NCBI GenBank assembly: GCA_964402505.1
Contig: CAYOCP010000018.1
Span: 1-64,000 of the forward strand
DNA: 64,000 bases
Origin: SLRI01 sp964402505
Lineage (GTDB): Bacteria > Pseudomonadota > Alphaproteobacteria > Geminicoccales > Geminicoccaceae
Direction: 5' to 3'
Shown: positions 26,576 through 35,128 of the stretch, one piece after another
How positions within the stretch are numbered: the first letter of the stretch is position 1
Layout of the letters: every line of letters starts with the position of its first letter
Position numbers and translations under genes: made by a program
Notes under the pieces: model-generated
Databases searched by the model: none
Seen by the model: the letters and a program-made list of their open reading frames with translations, nothing else
What the model was told of the DNA's origin: nothing

Positions 26576-26694
26576 GGCGTTGATCCTCCCATGGTGGTGC
26601 GGGTTTCGGGTGGTCGGAGGATCGTTCAGGGTGCCCGATCACGGTAGGGACACAATCGCCACGACCGGGGCATTCCGGCCAAGCGGAGCGTGAG

Positions 26695-27726
26695 ATGGCT
26701 CAGACGGGCACATCCGGACCGATCAGCGTCGCTGTCCTGGCACTGCCGGAAAGCACCGCCTACGTGCTCTTCGGTCTCAAGGAGGTGCTGGAATCGGTGG
26801 GCCCCGCCTGGGGCCTCATCACCGGCATGGCAGGGGAGAAACGGCACTTCGATGTCGCCATCGTCGCCGCCACCACCATTCCCTTCCGCTGCGCCGGCGG
26901 TGCGCTGGTGCCGGCCGACACCACTCTCGCCGGCAACCGCTCCTTCGACATCGTCGTCATCAGCGACCTCACCATCTCGCCCGATGAGGACCCGCGCGGC
27001 AGCTGGCCCGAGGTGGTGCCCTGGATCGCCGAGCGCCATGCCGAGGGTGCGACCATCGCCTCGGTCTGCTCGGGCTCCGTGCTGCTCGCCGAGGCGGGCC
27101 TGCTCGATGGTCTGGAGGCGACGACGCACTGGGCCTATGCTCCCGGCTACGCCAGGGCCTACCCGGCGGTGAACTGGTGCCCCGAGCGGATCCTCTGCAT
27201 CGCCGGCGAGGGCGAGCGGCTGGTCACCGCGGGCGGTGCGGCCTCGTGGGAGGATCTCGTGCTCTGGCTGGTGGCCCGGTTCAGCGGGCCGGCCGAGGCG
27301 ATCAAGCTCGCCAAGACCTACGTCATGGGCGACCGCAGCGAAGGCCAGCTGCTCTATGCCGCCCGGCGGCGGCCGCGGCGGCACGAGGATGCGGTGATCG
27401 CCGACTGCCAGGAATGGCTCGCCGACCACTACGGGAGTCCCGATATCGTCACCCGCCTCGTCGCCCGTTCCGGCCTTGCCGAGCGCAGCTTCAGCCGCCG
27501 CTTCAAGGAGGCCACCGGCTACACCGCGCTCGACTACGTCCAGGCCCTGCGCATCGAGGAGGCGAAGGAGCTCTTGGAGACGACGGGCGAGCCCACCGAT
27601 GCGGTCGGCCGCGCCATCGGCTACGAGGACCCGGCCTTCTTCCGCCGCCTGTTCCGGCGCCGCACCGGCGTCACCCCCGCCCGCTACCGCCAGCGCTTCA
27701 AGGGCGTCGGCCGGGCGGTGGACTGA
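26695..27726 (+). CDS. GlxA-family AraC-type transcriptional regulator
   Basis: The 343-aa protein joins an N-terminal DJ-1/PfpI-like domain (about residues 8-190, with the nucleophile-elbow-like segment SVCSGSVLLAEAGLLDG) to a C-terminal AraC helix-turn-helix pair (about 230-335, ending AFFRRLFRRRTGVTPARYRQRF). Members often sense metabolites such as quaternary amines. It lies head-to-head with the methyltransferase gene and 19 bp before the interrupted oxidoreductase gene, so both neighbours are candidate targets. Confidence 0.88.
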   Translation: MAQTGTSGPISVAVLALPESTAYVLFGLKEVLESVGPAWGLITGMAGEKRHFDVAIVAATTIPFRCAGGALVPADTTLAGNRSFDIVVISDLTISPDEDPRGSWPEVVPWIAERHAEGATIASVCSGSVLLAEAGLLDGLEATTHWAYAPGYARAYPAVNWCPERILCIAGEGERLVTAGGAASWEDLVLWLVARFSGPAEAIKLAKTYVMGDRSEGQLLYAARRRPRRHEDAVIADCQEWLADHYGSPDIVTRLVARSGLAERSFSRRFKEATGYTALDYVQALRIEEAKELLETTGEPTDAVGRAIGYEDPAFFRRLFRRRTGVTPARYRQRFKGVGRAVD

Positions 27727-27745
27727 GTCGAACCGAGGGAGACCC

Positions 27746-28327
27746 ATGCGTCGAATCGCGCTCATCCAGGGCCACCCGGATCCTGCCGGCGGCCATCTCG
27801 ACCATGCGCTCGCCGACGCCTACGCCGACGGCGCCGCCGCGGCCGGCCACGAGCTGCGCCGGATCGAGACCGCGTCGCTCGATTTCCCGCTCCTGCGCAG
27901 CAAGAGCTCCTTCGAGCAGGAATCGACGCCGCCGGCGCTGCTGGCGGCGCAGGATGCCATCGTCTAGGCCCGGCATCTGGTCTTCGTCTACCCGCTCTGG
28001 CTCGGCGACATGCCGGCGCTCCTCAAGGGTTTTCTCGAGCAGACGTTCCGCCCGGGCTTCGTCTTCGACTATCTCGATGGCGGCAAGTCACGGATGCGGC
28101 TGAAGGGCAAATCGGCGCGCCTGGTGGTCACCATGGGCATGCCGTCCGTCGCCTATCGCTGGTTCTATCGCGCCCACAGCGTCAAGAGCTTCGAGCGCAA
28201 CATCCTGAAGTTCGTCGGCATCAGCCCGATCGAGACCAGCCTCTACGGCATGATCGAGACGGTCGAGGACGCGGAGCGCGCGAGCTGGCTCGACGAGCTG
28301 CGCGAGCTCGGCCGCAAGGGTGCTTGA
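27746..28327 (+). pseudogene. NAD(P)H-dependent oxidoreductase, interrupted by an amber codon
   Basis: The frame matches the intact paralogue at 31731-32312 from start to stop and is exactly the same length (193 codons). Codon 74 is TAG (27965-27967) where the paralogue has TGG (Trp74). Before it reads MRRIALIQGHPDPAGGHLDH; after it reads HLVFVYPLWLGDMPALLKGF, the flavodoxin-fold core of the KefF/NQO1-type family. Reading without suppression gives a 73-aa fragment. The downstream part is well conserved, so the mutation is recent, suppressed, or a sequencing error. It follows the regulator gene closely. Confidence 0.85.
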
Positions 28328-28401
28328 GGGGCGGCGCTTCGGTCTTCGAGGCGCCTGTGCGGCTCGATGCGAGTACAAATGAGGTGGTCGCCGCGCGAGC
28401 G

Positions 28402-29640
28402 TTATCGCCCCGCGGCGGCGAGCCTGCGGCGGGAGAAGGCGTCGGCGGTGACGGCGAGCAGGAGAATGGCGCCCTCGACCATGTACTTGACGTCCGCCGG
28501 TTGGCCGACGAGGTCGAGGCCATTGGAGACGCTGCCGATCACGAGGGCGCCGAGCAGCGCCCCCCACACATTGCCGCGGCCGCCGAAGAGGCTGGTGCCG
28601 CCGATGACCGCCGCGGCGATGACCTCGAGCAGCAGCGTGCCGCCACCCGATTGGGTGCTGGCCGCCTGCAGGCGTGAGGTGAGGATCAGCCCACCCATCG
28701 CCGTCAATGTTCCCGAGAGGGCAAAGACCGCAACCCGCACGCGCGCCACGCTGATGCCGGCCCGGCGGGCCGCCTCGGCATGGCCGCCGACCGCGTAGAC
28801 GTGACGGCCGAAGGTCGTGCGACGGGTAAGCCAGTCGAAGAAGGCGACGAGCGCGAACAGCAGAACGCCGGCCGTCGGCACGCCGTTGGCCTGGTTGAGC
28901 ACGGCAACGGCACCCAGGAGCAGGAAGGCCATCGCCGCGGTCTGCAGGAGCAGCATGGGCAGCGGCTGCGCCTGCAGACCGGCCCGGCGACGGGCGGCGT
29001 CATCGGCGAGATGGGTGCCGACATAGCCGAGGACTGCGACGATCGCGAGCGTCCAGCCCCAGCCGTGCGGCAGGAAGGTCGACGCGATGGCCGTGATGTG
29101 GGGATCGAAGACGTTCAGCGTTCCGGCATCGCCCAGAACGTGAAGCTGGACGCCTAGCCAGACGAGCAGGCCGGCGAGGGTCACGACGAAGGAGGGTACA
29201 CGCAGGACGGCGATCCAGATGCCCTGCAAGGTGCCGATGAGCGTGCCGACCACGAGCATGGCCGCTATTCCCGCCCACCACGGCCAGCCGATGTCGACGA
29301 GGAGCACGCCCAGCACGGCCGCTGTGGCACCGGCGACCGAGCCGACGGAAAGGTCGATCTCGCCGAGCAGCAGGACGAGGACGGTGCCGATGGCAATGGT
29401 GCCGGAGACGGAAATCTGCAGGACGAGATTGGAAAGGTTGCGCGGTGTGAGAAAATGCGCGTCCTGCAGCTGGAAGAAGGTCCAGATGATCGCGAGCCCG
29501 ATCACGATGGGCAAGATCCCGAGCTCGCTCGAATCCGAGCGCAGCCGCAGGCCGCGCGCCAGGGCCGCCAAAGGCGGCGCGCCTTGCTCGGCGCCGGTGC
29601 CGCTCTTGCGGTCGAGCGGTGCCGGATCCTGCTTCAGCAC
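28402..29640 (-). CDS. Sugar ABC transporter permease (XylH-like)
   Basis: The 412-aa permease, longer than average, has about ten helices of the BPD_transp_2 family, with LLLGEIDLSVGSVAGATAAVLG and the loop VGGHAEAARRAGISVARVR. The added length resembles XylH of xylose importers. The GTG at 29640 overlaps the end of the ATPase gene by seven bases. It is the last gene of a three-gene leftward operon (binding protein, ATPase, permease). Confidence 0.85.
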   Translation of the reverse strand: MLKQDPAPLDRKSGTGAEQGAPPLAALARGLRLRSDSSELGILPIVIGLAIIWTFFQLQDAHFLTPRNLSNLVLQISVSGTIAIGTVLVLLLGEIDLSVGSVAGATAAVLGVLLVDIGWPWWAGIAAMLVVGTLIGTLQGIWIAVLRVPSFVVTLAGLLVWLGVQLHVLGDAGTLNVFDPHITAIASTFLPHGWGWTLAIVAVLGYVGTHLADDAARRRAGLQAQPLPMLLLQTAAMAFLLLGAVAVLNQANGVPTAGVLLFALVAFFDWLTRRTTFGRHVYAVGGHAEAARRAGISVARVRVAVFALSGTLTAMGGLILTSRLQAASTQSGGGTLLLEVIAAAVIGGTSLFGGRGNVWGALLGALVIGSVSNGLDLVGQPADVKYMVEGAILLLAVTADAFSRRRLAAAGR

Positions 29641-30425
29641 GTGGCCTCGCGGGCTGCCGCCTCGCGTGCTCCGGTGATCGCGGCGACCACATCCTCCGGC
29701 GTCGTCTCGCTGCATCGGAACGCCGCGGCGTTGCGCCCGAGGCGCAGCACGACGATCCGGTCGGCCACCTCGAACACGTCATGCAGGTTGTGCGAGATCA
29801 AAACGACGCCCAGCCCCTGGGCCCGCAGCCGCCTGATCAGCTCCAGGACCTCGTGCGTCTGCGCCACGCCGAGCGCCGCGGTCGGCTCGTCGAGGAGCAC
29901 GATGCGCGAGTTCCACATGACCGCCCGGGAGATGGCCACCGACTGCCGCTGGCCGCCGGAAAGCATGGCGACGGCGGCGCGGACGCTGCGGATCGTCGTG
30001 ACGTTGAGCCGCCGCAGCACGTCGAGGGCATGCCGCTCCATCTCGAGCTCGGCGAGCCTGCGCAGGAAAGCCGGCCTGGCGATCTTCTCGCGGCCGAGAT
30101 GCATGTTGGCGACGACGTCGAGATTGTCGCACAGGGCGAGGTCCTGGTAGACGGTCTCGATGCCGAGCGACGCGGCATGGCGCGGCGAGCGGATGCTCAC
30201 CTCTCTGCCCTCGAAGCGGATACGGCCGCCATCCGGCGCGTGGGTCCCCGCGATCACCTTCACCAGCGTCGATTTGCCGGCGCCGTTGTCGCCTGCGAGC
30301 GCCACGACCTCGGCCGGATGGACCGTGAAGTCGACCTCTGACAGGGCCTCGACGGCGCCGAACCGCTTCGAGATGCCTTCGAGCTCGAGCAGGGGCGAGG
30401 CGCCGCCGCCGTTCCTTTCGCCCAT
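29634..30425 (-). CDS. Sugar ABC transporter single-domain ATPase
   Basis: The 263-aa protein has one complete ABC domain: Walker A GDNGAGKST, signature LSGGQRQ, Walker B RIVLLDEPTAAL and switch His in ISHN. It is half the size of RbsA/XylG and resembles the single-domain ATPases of FrcA-type importers. The segment VYQDLALCDNLDVVANMHLGRE recurs almost unchanged in the ATPase at 56467-57207. The ATG at 30425 begins MGERNGGG. Confidence 0.9.
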   Translation of the reverse strand: MGERNGGGASPLLELEGISKRFGAVEALSEVDFTVHPAEVVALAGDNGAGKSTLVKVIAGTHAPDGGRIRFEGREVSIRSPRHAASLGIETVYQDLALCDNLDVVANMHLGREKIARPAFLRRLAELEMERHALDVLRRLNVTTIRSVRAAVAMLSGGQRQSVAISRAVMWNSRIVLLDEPTAALGVAQTHEVLELIRRLRAQGLGVVLISHNLHDVFEVADRIVVLRLGRNAAAFRCSETTPEDVVAAITGAREAAAREATC

Positions 30426-30442
30426 CGGCCCGGGGACGGCCG

Positions 30443-31522
30443 CTAGGTCTTGCAGGGCCCGACTGCCGGCATGCCCCGACAGAGCGCTTCCTTGGTGACC
30501 GCGCCGTCCTCGATCTCGAGATCCATGTTGTCGAGCGTGATGACGATCGGCGTCACCTTGGCCCACGGCACGTCGACGGCGCCGTTGTTCATCGTGGCTC
30601 CCTCGAACAGGCTGTCGGCGGGCTTCTCGCCCCTGAGCAGTGCTGCGGTGATTTCCGCGGCCTTGGCGGACTGGTCCTTGAGCGACCGCCAGACCGTCAT
30701 CGACTGCTTGCCGAGAAGGATGAGCTGCAGGCCGTTCAGCGTGCCGTCGAGTCCGGTCACGGGCACTTCGCCCGCGAGCTGCTGCGCCTGCAGCGCCGCG
30801 ATGATGCCGCCCGCCATGCCGTCGTTGGCCGAAAGGACAGCATCCACGCCATTGTCCGTCCGGGTCAGAATCTGCTCCATCTCTGCCTGCGCCTTCGAGG
30901 GATCCCAGCCCGGCGTCCAGACCGATTCGACCAGCGTGCGGGAGCCGTCGTCGAAGAGAGGCTGGAGCACCCCCATGTAGCCGCTTTCGAAGAGATGCGC
31001 ATTGTCGTCGGTGGGCGAGCCGTTGATGACCGCGATGCGGTCACCGTCCTGCGTGTGGTCTGCCAGCCAAGAGCCCTGCATCTCGCCGATCTTGAGCCCG
31101 TCCACCGAGACGTAATAGGCGACGGGCGCGTTGCGGATCAGGCGATCATAGGCGATCACCGGCACACCCTGCGCTTGCGCCTTCTTGACGATGACGGCGG
31201 CACCCTCCTGGTCGATCGCCGTCACGACCAGGACCTTGGCCCCGCTCGCCAGCGCCGATTCGGCTTGCGCCAACTGCTTGGAGGTGTCGTTGAGCGCGTT
31301 GTCGACCCTGATCTTCGCCTCGGGATAAGCCTTCTTCATCGCCTCGATGAAGAAGGGCTTGTCCTGGCTTTCCCAGCGCGCCGTCACGTTCTCCGGGAGG
31401 AGGAAGACCACGAGCGGCTCCTCCGCCAGCGCGGGTCCAATCTTGACCGCACCGGATCCGGCCGCGAGGCCCAGAAGCATGGCGCCCAGCACGGCCCGGC
31501 GGACAGCACCCGACTTGCCCAT
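30443..31522 (-). CDS. Sugar ABC transporter substrate-binding protein (XylF-like)
   Basis: The 359-aa periplasmic protein has a Sec signal ending near GPALAEE, then the Peripla_BP_4 fold. Typical spans are KVLVVTAIDQEGAAVIVKKAQAQGV, VIAYDRLIRN and VLSANDGMAGGIIAALQAQ, as in XylF-like proteins, so an aldose is a likely ligand. I prefer the ATG at 31522 because GGGGAGGA lies the right distance before it; the GTG at 31528 touches that site. It is the first gene of the operon. Confidence 0.88.
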   Translation of the reverse strand: MGKSGAVRRAVLGAMLLGLAAGSGAVKIGPALAEEPLVVFLLPENVTARWESQDKPFFIEAMKKAYPEAKIRVDNALNDTSKQLAQAESALASGAKVLVVTAIDQEGAAVIVKKAQAQGVPVIAYDRLIRNAPVAYYVSVDGLKIGEMQGSWLADHTQDGDRIAVINGSPTDDNAHLFESGYMGVLQPLFDDGSRTLVESVWTPGWDPSKAQAEMEQILTRTDNGVDAVLSANDGMAGGIIAALQAQQLAGEVPVTGLDGTLNGLQLILLGKQSMTVWRSLKDQSAKAAEITAALLRGEKPADSLFEGATMNNGAVDVPWAKVTPIVITLDNMDLEIEDGAVTKEALCRGMPAVGPCKT

Positions 31523-31730
31523 CGACACTCCTCCCCCCTATGCTGAAAGAAACCTTCTGTTGGCACGGTATGCGTCGGCATTCGGTCCTGTCAACGTCGC
31601 CGGTGCCGGTGAGGATCGGGTTCGAAAGACGCCGGAAATCCTGCCGAGAGCTCATGACCATGACGACCACGGCCGAACCGCCTGTTCCTGACCCGGATCG
31701 CTCGGGCGGTCAGCGCTGAGCCGCAGACCG

Positions 31731-32312
31731 ATGCGCCGGATCGTGCTCATCCAGGGCCATCCCGACCCGGCCGGCGGACATCTCGGCCATGCGCTCGCCG
31801 ACTCCTATGCCGAGGGGGCGCTGAGCGCCGGCCACGAGCTGCGCCGGATCGAGGTCGCCGCTCTCGATTTTCCGCTGCTGCGCAGCAAGCATGACTTCGA
31901 GCATCATGCGGCACCACCAGCGCTGCAGCCGCCCCAGGCGGCGCTGCTGTGGGCGGAGCATCTGGTCTTTCTCTACCCGCTCTGGCTCGGCGATATGCCG
32001 GCGCATCTCAAAAGTTTCCTCGAGCAGGTGCTGCGTCCGGGCTTCGCCTTCGACTACCTGGATGGCGGCAAGGTCAAGATGCACCTTCGAGGTCGCTCCG
32101 CTCGTGTCGTCGTCACCATGGGCATGCCGGCCCTGGCCTATCGCTGGTTCTACCGCGCCCACAGCGTCAAGAGCTTCGAGCGCAACATCCTGAGGTTCGT
32201 CGGCATCAAGCCCGTGAAGACGAGCTTCTACGGCATGGTCGAGTCGGTGAACGAGGCGAAGCGCCTGAGCTGGCAGAAGGAGCTGCACGAGCTCGGCCGC
32301 AAGGCCGCCTGA
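31731..32312 (+). CDS. NAD(P)H-dependent oxidoreductase (KefF/NQO1-type)
   Basis: The 193-aa flavodoxin-fold protein carries LIQGHPDPAGGHLGHAL at the N-terminus and HLVFLYPLWLGDMPAHLKSF, where FMN/FAD and quinone would bind, then a conserved YRWFYRAHSVKSFERN stretch. It should reduce quinones or similar acceptors with NAD(P)H. It is a near-duplicate of the interrupted gene at 27746, in the same orientation, with the ABC operon between them on the other strand. From 32313 to 32512 I see no feature. Confidence 0.85.
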   Translation: MRRIVLIQGHPDPAGGHLGHALADSYAEGALSAGHELRRIEVAALDFPLLRSKHDFEHHAAPPALQPPQAALLWAEHLVFLYPLWLGDMPAHLKSFLEQVLRPGFAFDYLDGGKVKMHLRGRSARVVVTMGMPALAYRWFYRAHSVKSFERNILRFVGIKPVKTSFYGMVESVNEAKRLSWQKELHELGRKAA

Positions 32313-32512
32313 GAGGCGACGCGGACGCAACAGCTCGGGCAGGATGGTCAGGCTCGCCAAGGGAGGCGGCGGCTGCTTCGTCCTGTAAGAGACCAGAAGG
32401 TTCATGCGATGACGAAAGTGGATGGCGTTGCCGCCATTCTCATCGTTCAATCCTTAGGGGACGGGATCCTCCAGCCGGCTTGGCCGGGGGTGCGCACCCG
32501 AAGCGGCTGCCG

Positions 32513-33433
32513 TCAGGTGTTCAGGAAATTCAGCTTCGCTCCCGCTCGCGGCCAGTCCATGGCGACCAGCCGGCCGCTCTGCGAGAGCGTCACGTAGGCG
32601 GTTTTCAGATCCGGCCCGCCGAAGCAGATGTTCGTCGTGTAGCGGTCCGGCATGGGCACGAACTCGACGAGTTCGCCAGAAGGCGCGATCACGCTGATGC
32701 CGCCATTGACCAGGGTAGCGACACAGATATTGCCCGAAGCCTCGACCGCGAGGCTGTCGAAGCGCTCGTAACGGCCGCCCGCCGTGTAGACCAGCCGCCC
32801 GCCGTGCGGGCTCGGCCAAGGCTGCTTCCTGATACGGCCGGGTGCCTCGAGATCGAAGGCCCAGAGCCTGCCGCCTTCGGTCTCGGCGACATAGAGCGTG
32901 CTCTCGTCGGGCGAGAGGCCGATGCCGTTGGCGGTGAGGAAGGGTTGAACCGCCTCGGTGATGGCGCTGCCGTCGGCGGCGGCGTAGTAGATTCCGCCGT
33001 AGTCGAGGTCGCGGGCACGCCGCTTGCCGAGATCGGTGAACCAGATGCCGCCCCGGCGATCGACGACGAGGTCGTTCGGACCGCGCAGGGCATGGCCGTT
33101 GCCTGTTTCGGCATGGATGACCCTGACGTCGCCCGTTTCGGCATCGACCCGCTCGAGACGACCGCCCGTGTAATCCGTCGCCTGCACGGTCGGACGCACA
33201 CCCTCGGAGTCGGTGTGGAACTCGAACCCGCCGTTATTGGCGACATAAAATGCTCCGCCCGGTCCCATCGCCAGCCCGTTCGGTCCGCCGCCCGGCTCGG
33301 CCAGCACCCGCTTCCCGCCATCGATGTCGACCACCGTGACCGTTCGCCGGGCGATCTCGACCAGCGCCACGCCGCCGTCGGGAAGCGCCACCGGACCTTC
33401 GGGGAACAGCAAGCCACTGGCCAACTCGCGCAT
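32513..33433 (-). CDS. SMP-30/gluconolactonase family protein
   Basis: The 306-aa six-bladed beta-propeller lactonase shows the metal-site segments FPEGPVALPDG (first blade Glu), GPNDLVVDRRGGIWFTD (Asn/Asp) and LSPDESTLYVAET. The family opens sugar lactones such as gluconolactone or acts on other lactones. The ATG at 33433 begins MRELASG; four upstream codons are also open. It is divergent from the sarcosine oxidase operon and could work on sugar brought in by the nearby importer (inference). Confidence 0.85.
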   Translation of the reverse strand: MRELASGLLFPEGPVALPDGGVALVEIARRTVTVVDIDGGKRVLAEPGGGPNGLAMGPGGAFYVANNGGFEFHTDSEGVRPTVQATDYTGGRLERVDAETGDVRVIHAETGNGHALRGPNDLVVDRRGGIWFTDLGKRRARDLDYGGIYYAAADGSAITEAVQPFLTANGIGLSPDESTLYVAETEGGRLWAFDLEAPGRIRKQPWPSPHGGRLVYTAGGRYERFDSLAVEASGNICVATLVNGGISVIAPSGELVEFVPMPDRYTTNICFGGPDLKTAYVTLSQSGRLVAMDWPRAGAKLNFLNT

Positions 33434-33591
33434 GGGCGACTCCACCGTCGATGACCCGGCGCTCGGTGCGAGCCCCGGGCATTGCTTCAGGGAACGTATT
33501 CCGCCGAGGGTGGCGGGAGCAAGCTCGCCGATACGGAGCTTTCCCCATGCCTCACCCTGCGCTACCGAAGGGCTGAAGGGGAGAGGGGGCT

Positions 33592-34842
33592 TTGCGCTAT
33601 TCGGTCTGGAGCCTGATCCGCCAGGGGCTCGACGGCAATCGCGGTTGGCCGGAGGCGTGGCGCCATGCGGCGCCGAAGGACAGCTATGACGTGGTCCTCG
33701 TCGGCGGCGGTGGGCACGGTCTCGCCACCGCCTACTATCTCGCCGCGCTGCACGGCATCGCCGACGTGGCAGTGCTCGAGAAGGCCTGGATCGGCGGCGG
33801 CAACACCGGCCGCAACACCACCACCATCCGCTCGAACTACCTCCTCCCGAACAACGTGCCCTTCTACGAGCACAGCCTGAAGCTCTGGGAGGGCCTGAGC
33901 CGGACGCTCGACTTCAACGTCATGTTCAGCCAGCGCGGCGTGCTCAATCTCTGCCATTCCGATGCCCAGCGCGACGCTTTCGCGAGGCGTGGCAATGCGA
34001 TGCTGGCGATGGGCGCCGATGCCGAGCTTCTGGATCGGGACGAGGTCCGGGCGATGGTTCCCGGGCTCGACCTCGACAATGCCCGCTTTCCCATCACCGG
34101 CGGCCTTTTGCAGCGCCGCGCCGGCACGGCCCGGCACGATGCCGTCGCCTGGGGCTATGCGCGGGCGGCCTCGGCTCTGGGCGTCGACATCGTCGAGGAT
34201 TGCGAGGTGACCGGCATGGTCCGCGACGGCGACCGCATCAGCGCGCTCGAGACCACCCGCGGCGTCATCAAGGCCGGCAGGATCGGCATTGCGGTCGCCG
34301 GCAACAGCTCGAGGCTCGCCGCCATGGCCGGGCTTCGTCTGCCCATCGAGACGCATGTGCTGCAGGCCTTTGTGAGCGAGGGCCTGAAGCCCTGGCTCGA
34401 CACCGTCGTGAGCTTCGGCGCCGGGCATTTCTACATCACCCAGTCCGACAAGGGCGGTCTGGTCTTCGGCGGCGACATCGATGGCTACAATTCATACGCT
34501 CAGCGCGGCAACCTTCCTTTGGTCGAGCAGGTGGCGGCGGGGGCGGTGGCACTCTTTCCGGCGCTCGGTCGGATCCGCATTCTTCGCTCCTGGGGCGGGC
34601 TCGTCGACATGACGATGGACGGCAGCCCGATCATCTGCCGTCTGCCCCTGGCCAATCTCTATCTGAACGGCGGCTGGTGCTATGGCGGCTTCAAGGCGAT
34701 CCCCGCCTCGGGCTGGTGCTTCGCCCACGCTTTGGCGCGGGACGAGCCGCATCCCCTGACCGCGCCCTTTTCGCTCGAGCGTTTCGCCACCGGACGCTTG
34801 ATCGACGAGCGCGGCGCGGGCCCGCGACCCGACCTGCATTGA
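33592..34842 (+). CDS. soxB: Heterotetrameric sarcosine oxidase beta subunit
   Basis: The 416-aa subunit carries non-covalent FAD (VVLVGGGGHGLATAYYLA) and the covalently bound FMN. The His of TARHDAVAWGYA (about residue 182) sits where the FMN-linking His lies in the family. It oxidises sarcosine to glycine and a methylene unit that the alpha subunit passes to tetrahydrofolate. The frame opens with TTG at 33592 after GGAGAGGGGG. It begins a run of beta, delta, alpha, gamma and a GMC oxidoreductase. Confidence 0.93.
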   Translation: MRYSVWSLIRQGLDGNRGWPEAWRHAAPKDSYDVVLVGGGGHGLATAYYLAALHGIADVAVLEKAWIGGGNTGRNTTTIRSNYLLPNNVPFYEHSLKLWEGLSRTLDFNVMFSQRGVLNLCHSDAQRDAFARRGNAMLAMGADAELLDRDEVRAMVPGLDLDNARFPITGGLLQRRAGTARHDAVAWGYARAASALGVDIVEDCEVTGMVRDGDRISALETTRGVIKAGRIGIAVAGNSSRLAAMAGLRLPIETHVLQAFVSEGLKPWLDTVVSFGAGHFYITQSDKGGLVFGGDIDGYNSYAQRGNLPLVEQVAAGAVALFPALGRIRILRSWGGLVDMTMDGSPIICRLPLANLYLNGGWCYGGFKAIPASGWCFAHALARDEPHPLTAPFSLERFATGRLIDERGAGPRPDLH

Positions 34843-34861
34843 CCTGGGCGAGATTCTGCAG

Positions 34862-35128
34862 TTGCGCATTACCTGTCCATACTGCGGCTCACGCGGCCTC
34901 GCAGAGTTCGCCCAAGGCGGTGATGCGATGCCGGTGCGGCCGGATGCCGAAACCGACGCGGCGACGTGGATCGAGTTCGTTTACTTCCGTGACAATCCGA
35001 GGGGCGTTCACGCCGAGCTCTGGCAGCATGTGCTGGGCTGCCGGGCATGGCTCGTGGTGATCCGTGACACGGGCAGCCATGCCGTGATCCGGGTCGAGCC
35101 CGCGAGCGGTTTTCGGCGGCAGCGATGA
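34862..35128 (+). CDS. soxD: Sarcosine oxidase delta subunit
   Basis: The 88-aa zinc-binding subunit has CPYCG at residues 5-9 and the second half-site HVLGC (His56, Cys60), the spacing of the family's Cys3His site. The start is TTG at 34862. Its stop overlaps the soxA ATG (ATGA at 35125), so translation is probably coupled. Confidence 0.92.
   Translation: MRITCPYCGSRGLAEFAQGGDAMPVRPDAETDAATWIEFVYFRDNPRGVHAELWQHVLGCRAWLVVIRDTGSHAVIRVEPASGFRRQR

Noticed and set aside
26582..26623. Inverted repeat GATCCTCC / GGAGGATC between the methyltransferase and GlxA genes
   Set aside because: One arm is the methyltransferase Shine-Dalgarno site, so the symmetry is probably chance, though an operator cannot be excluded.
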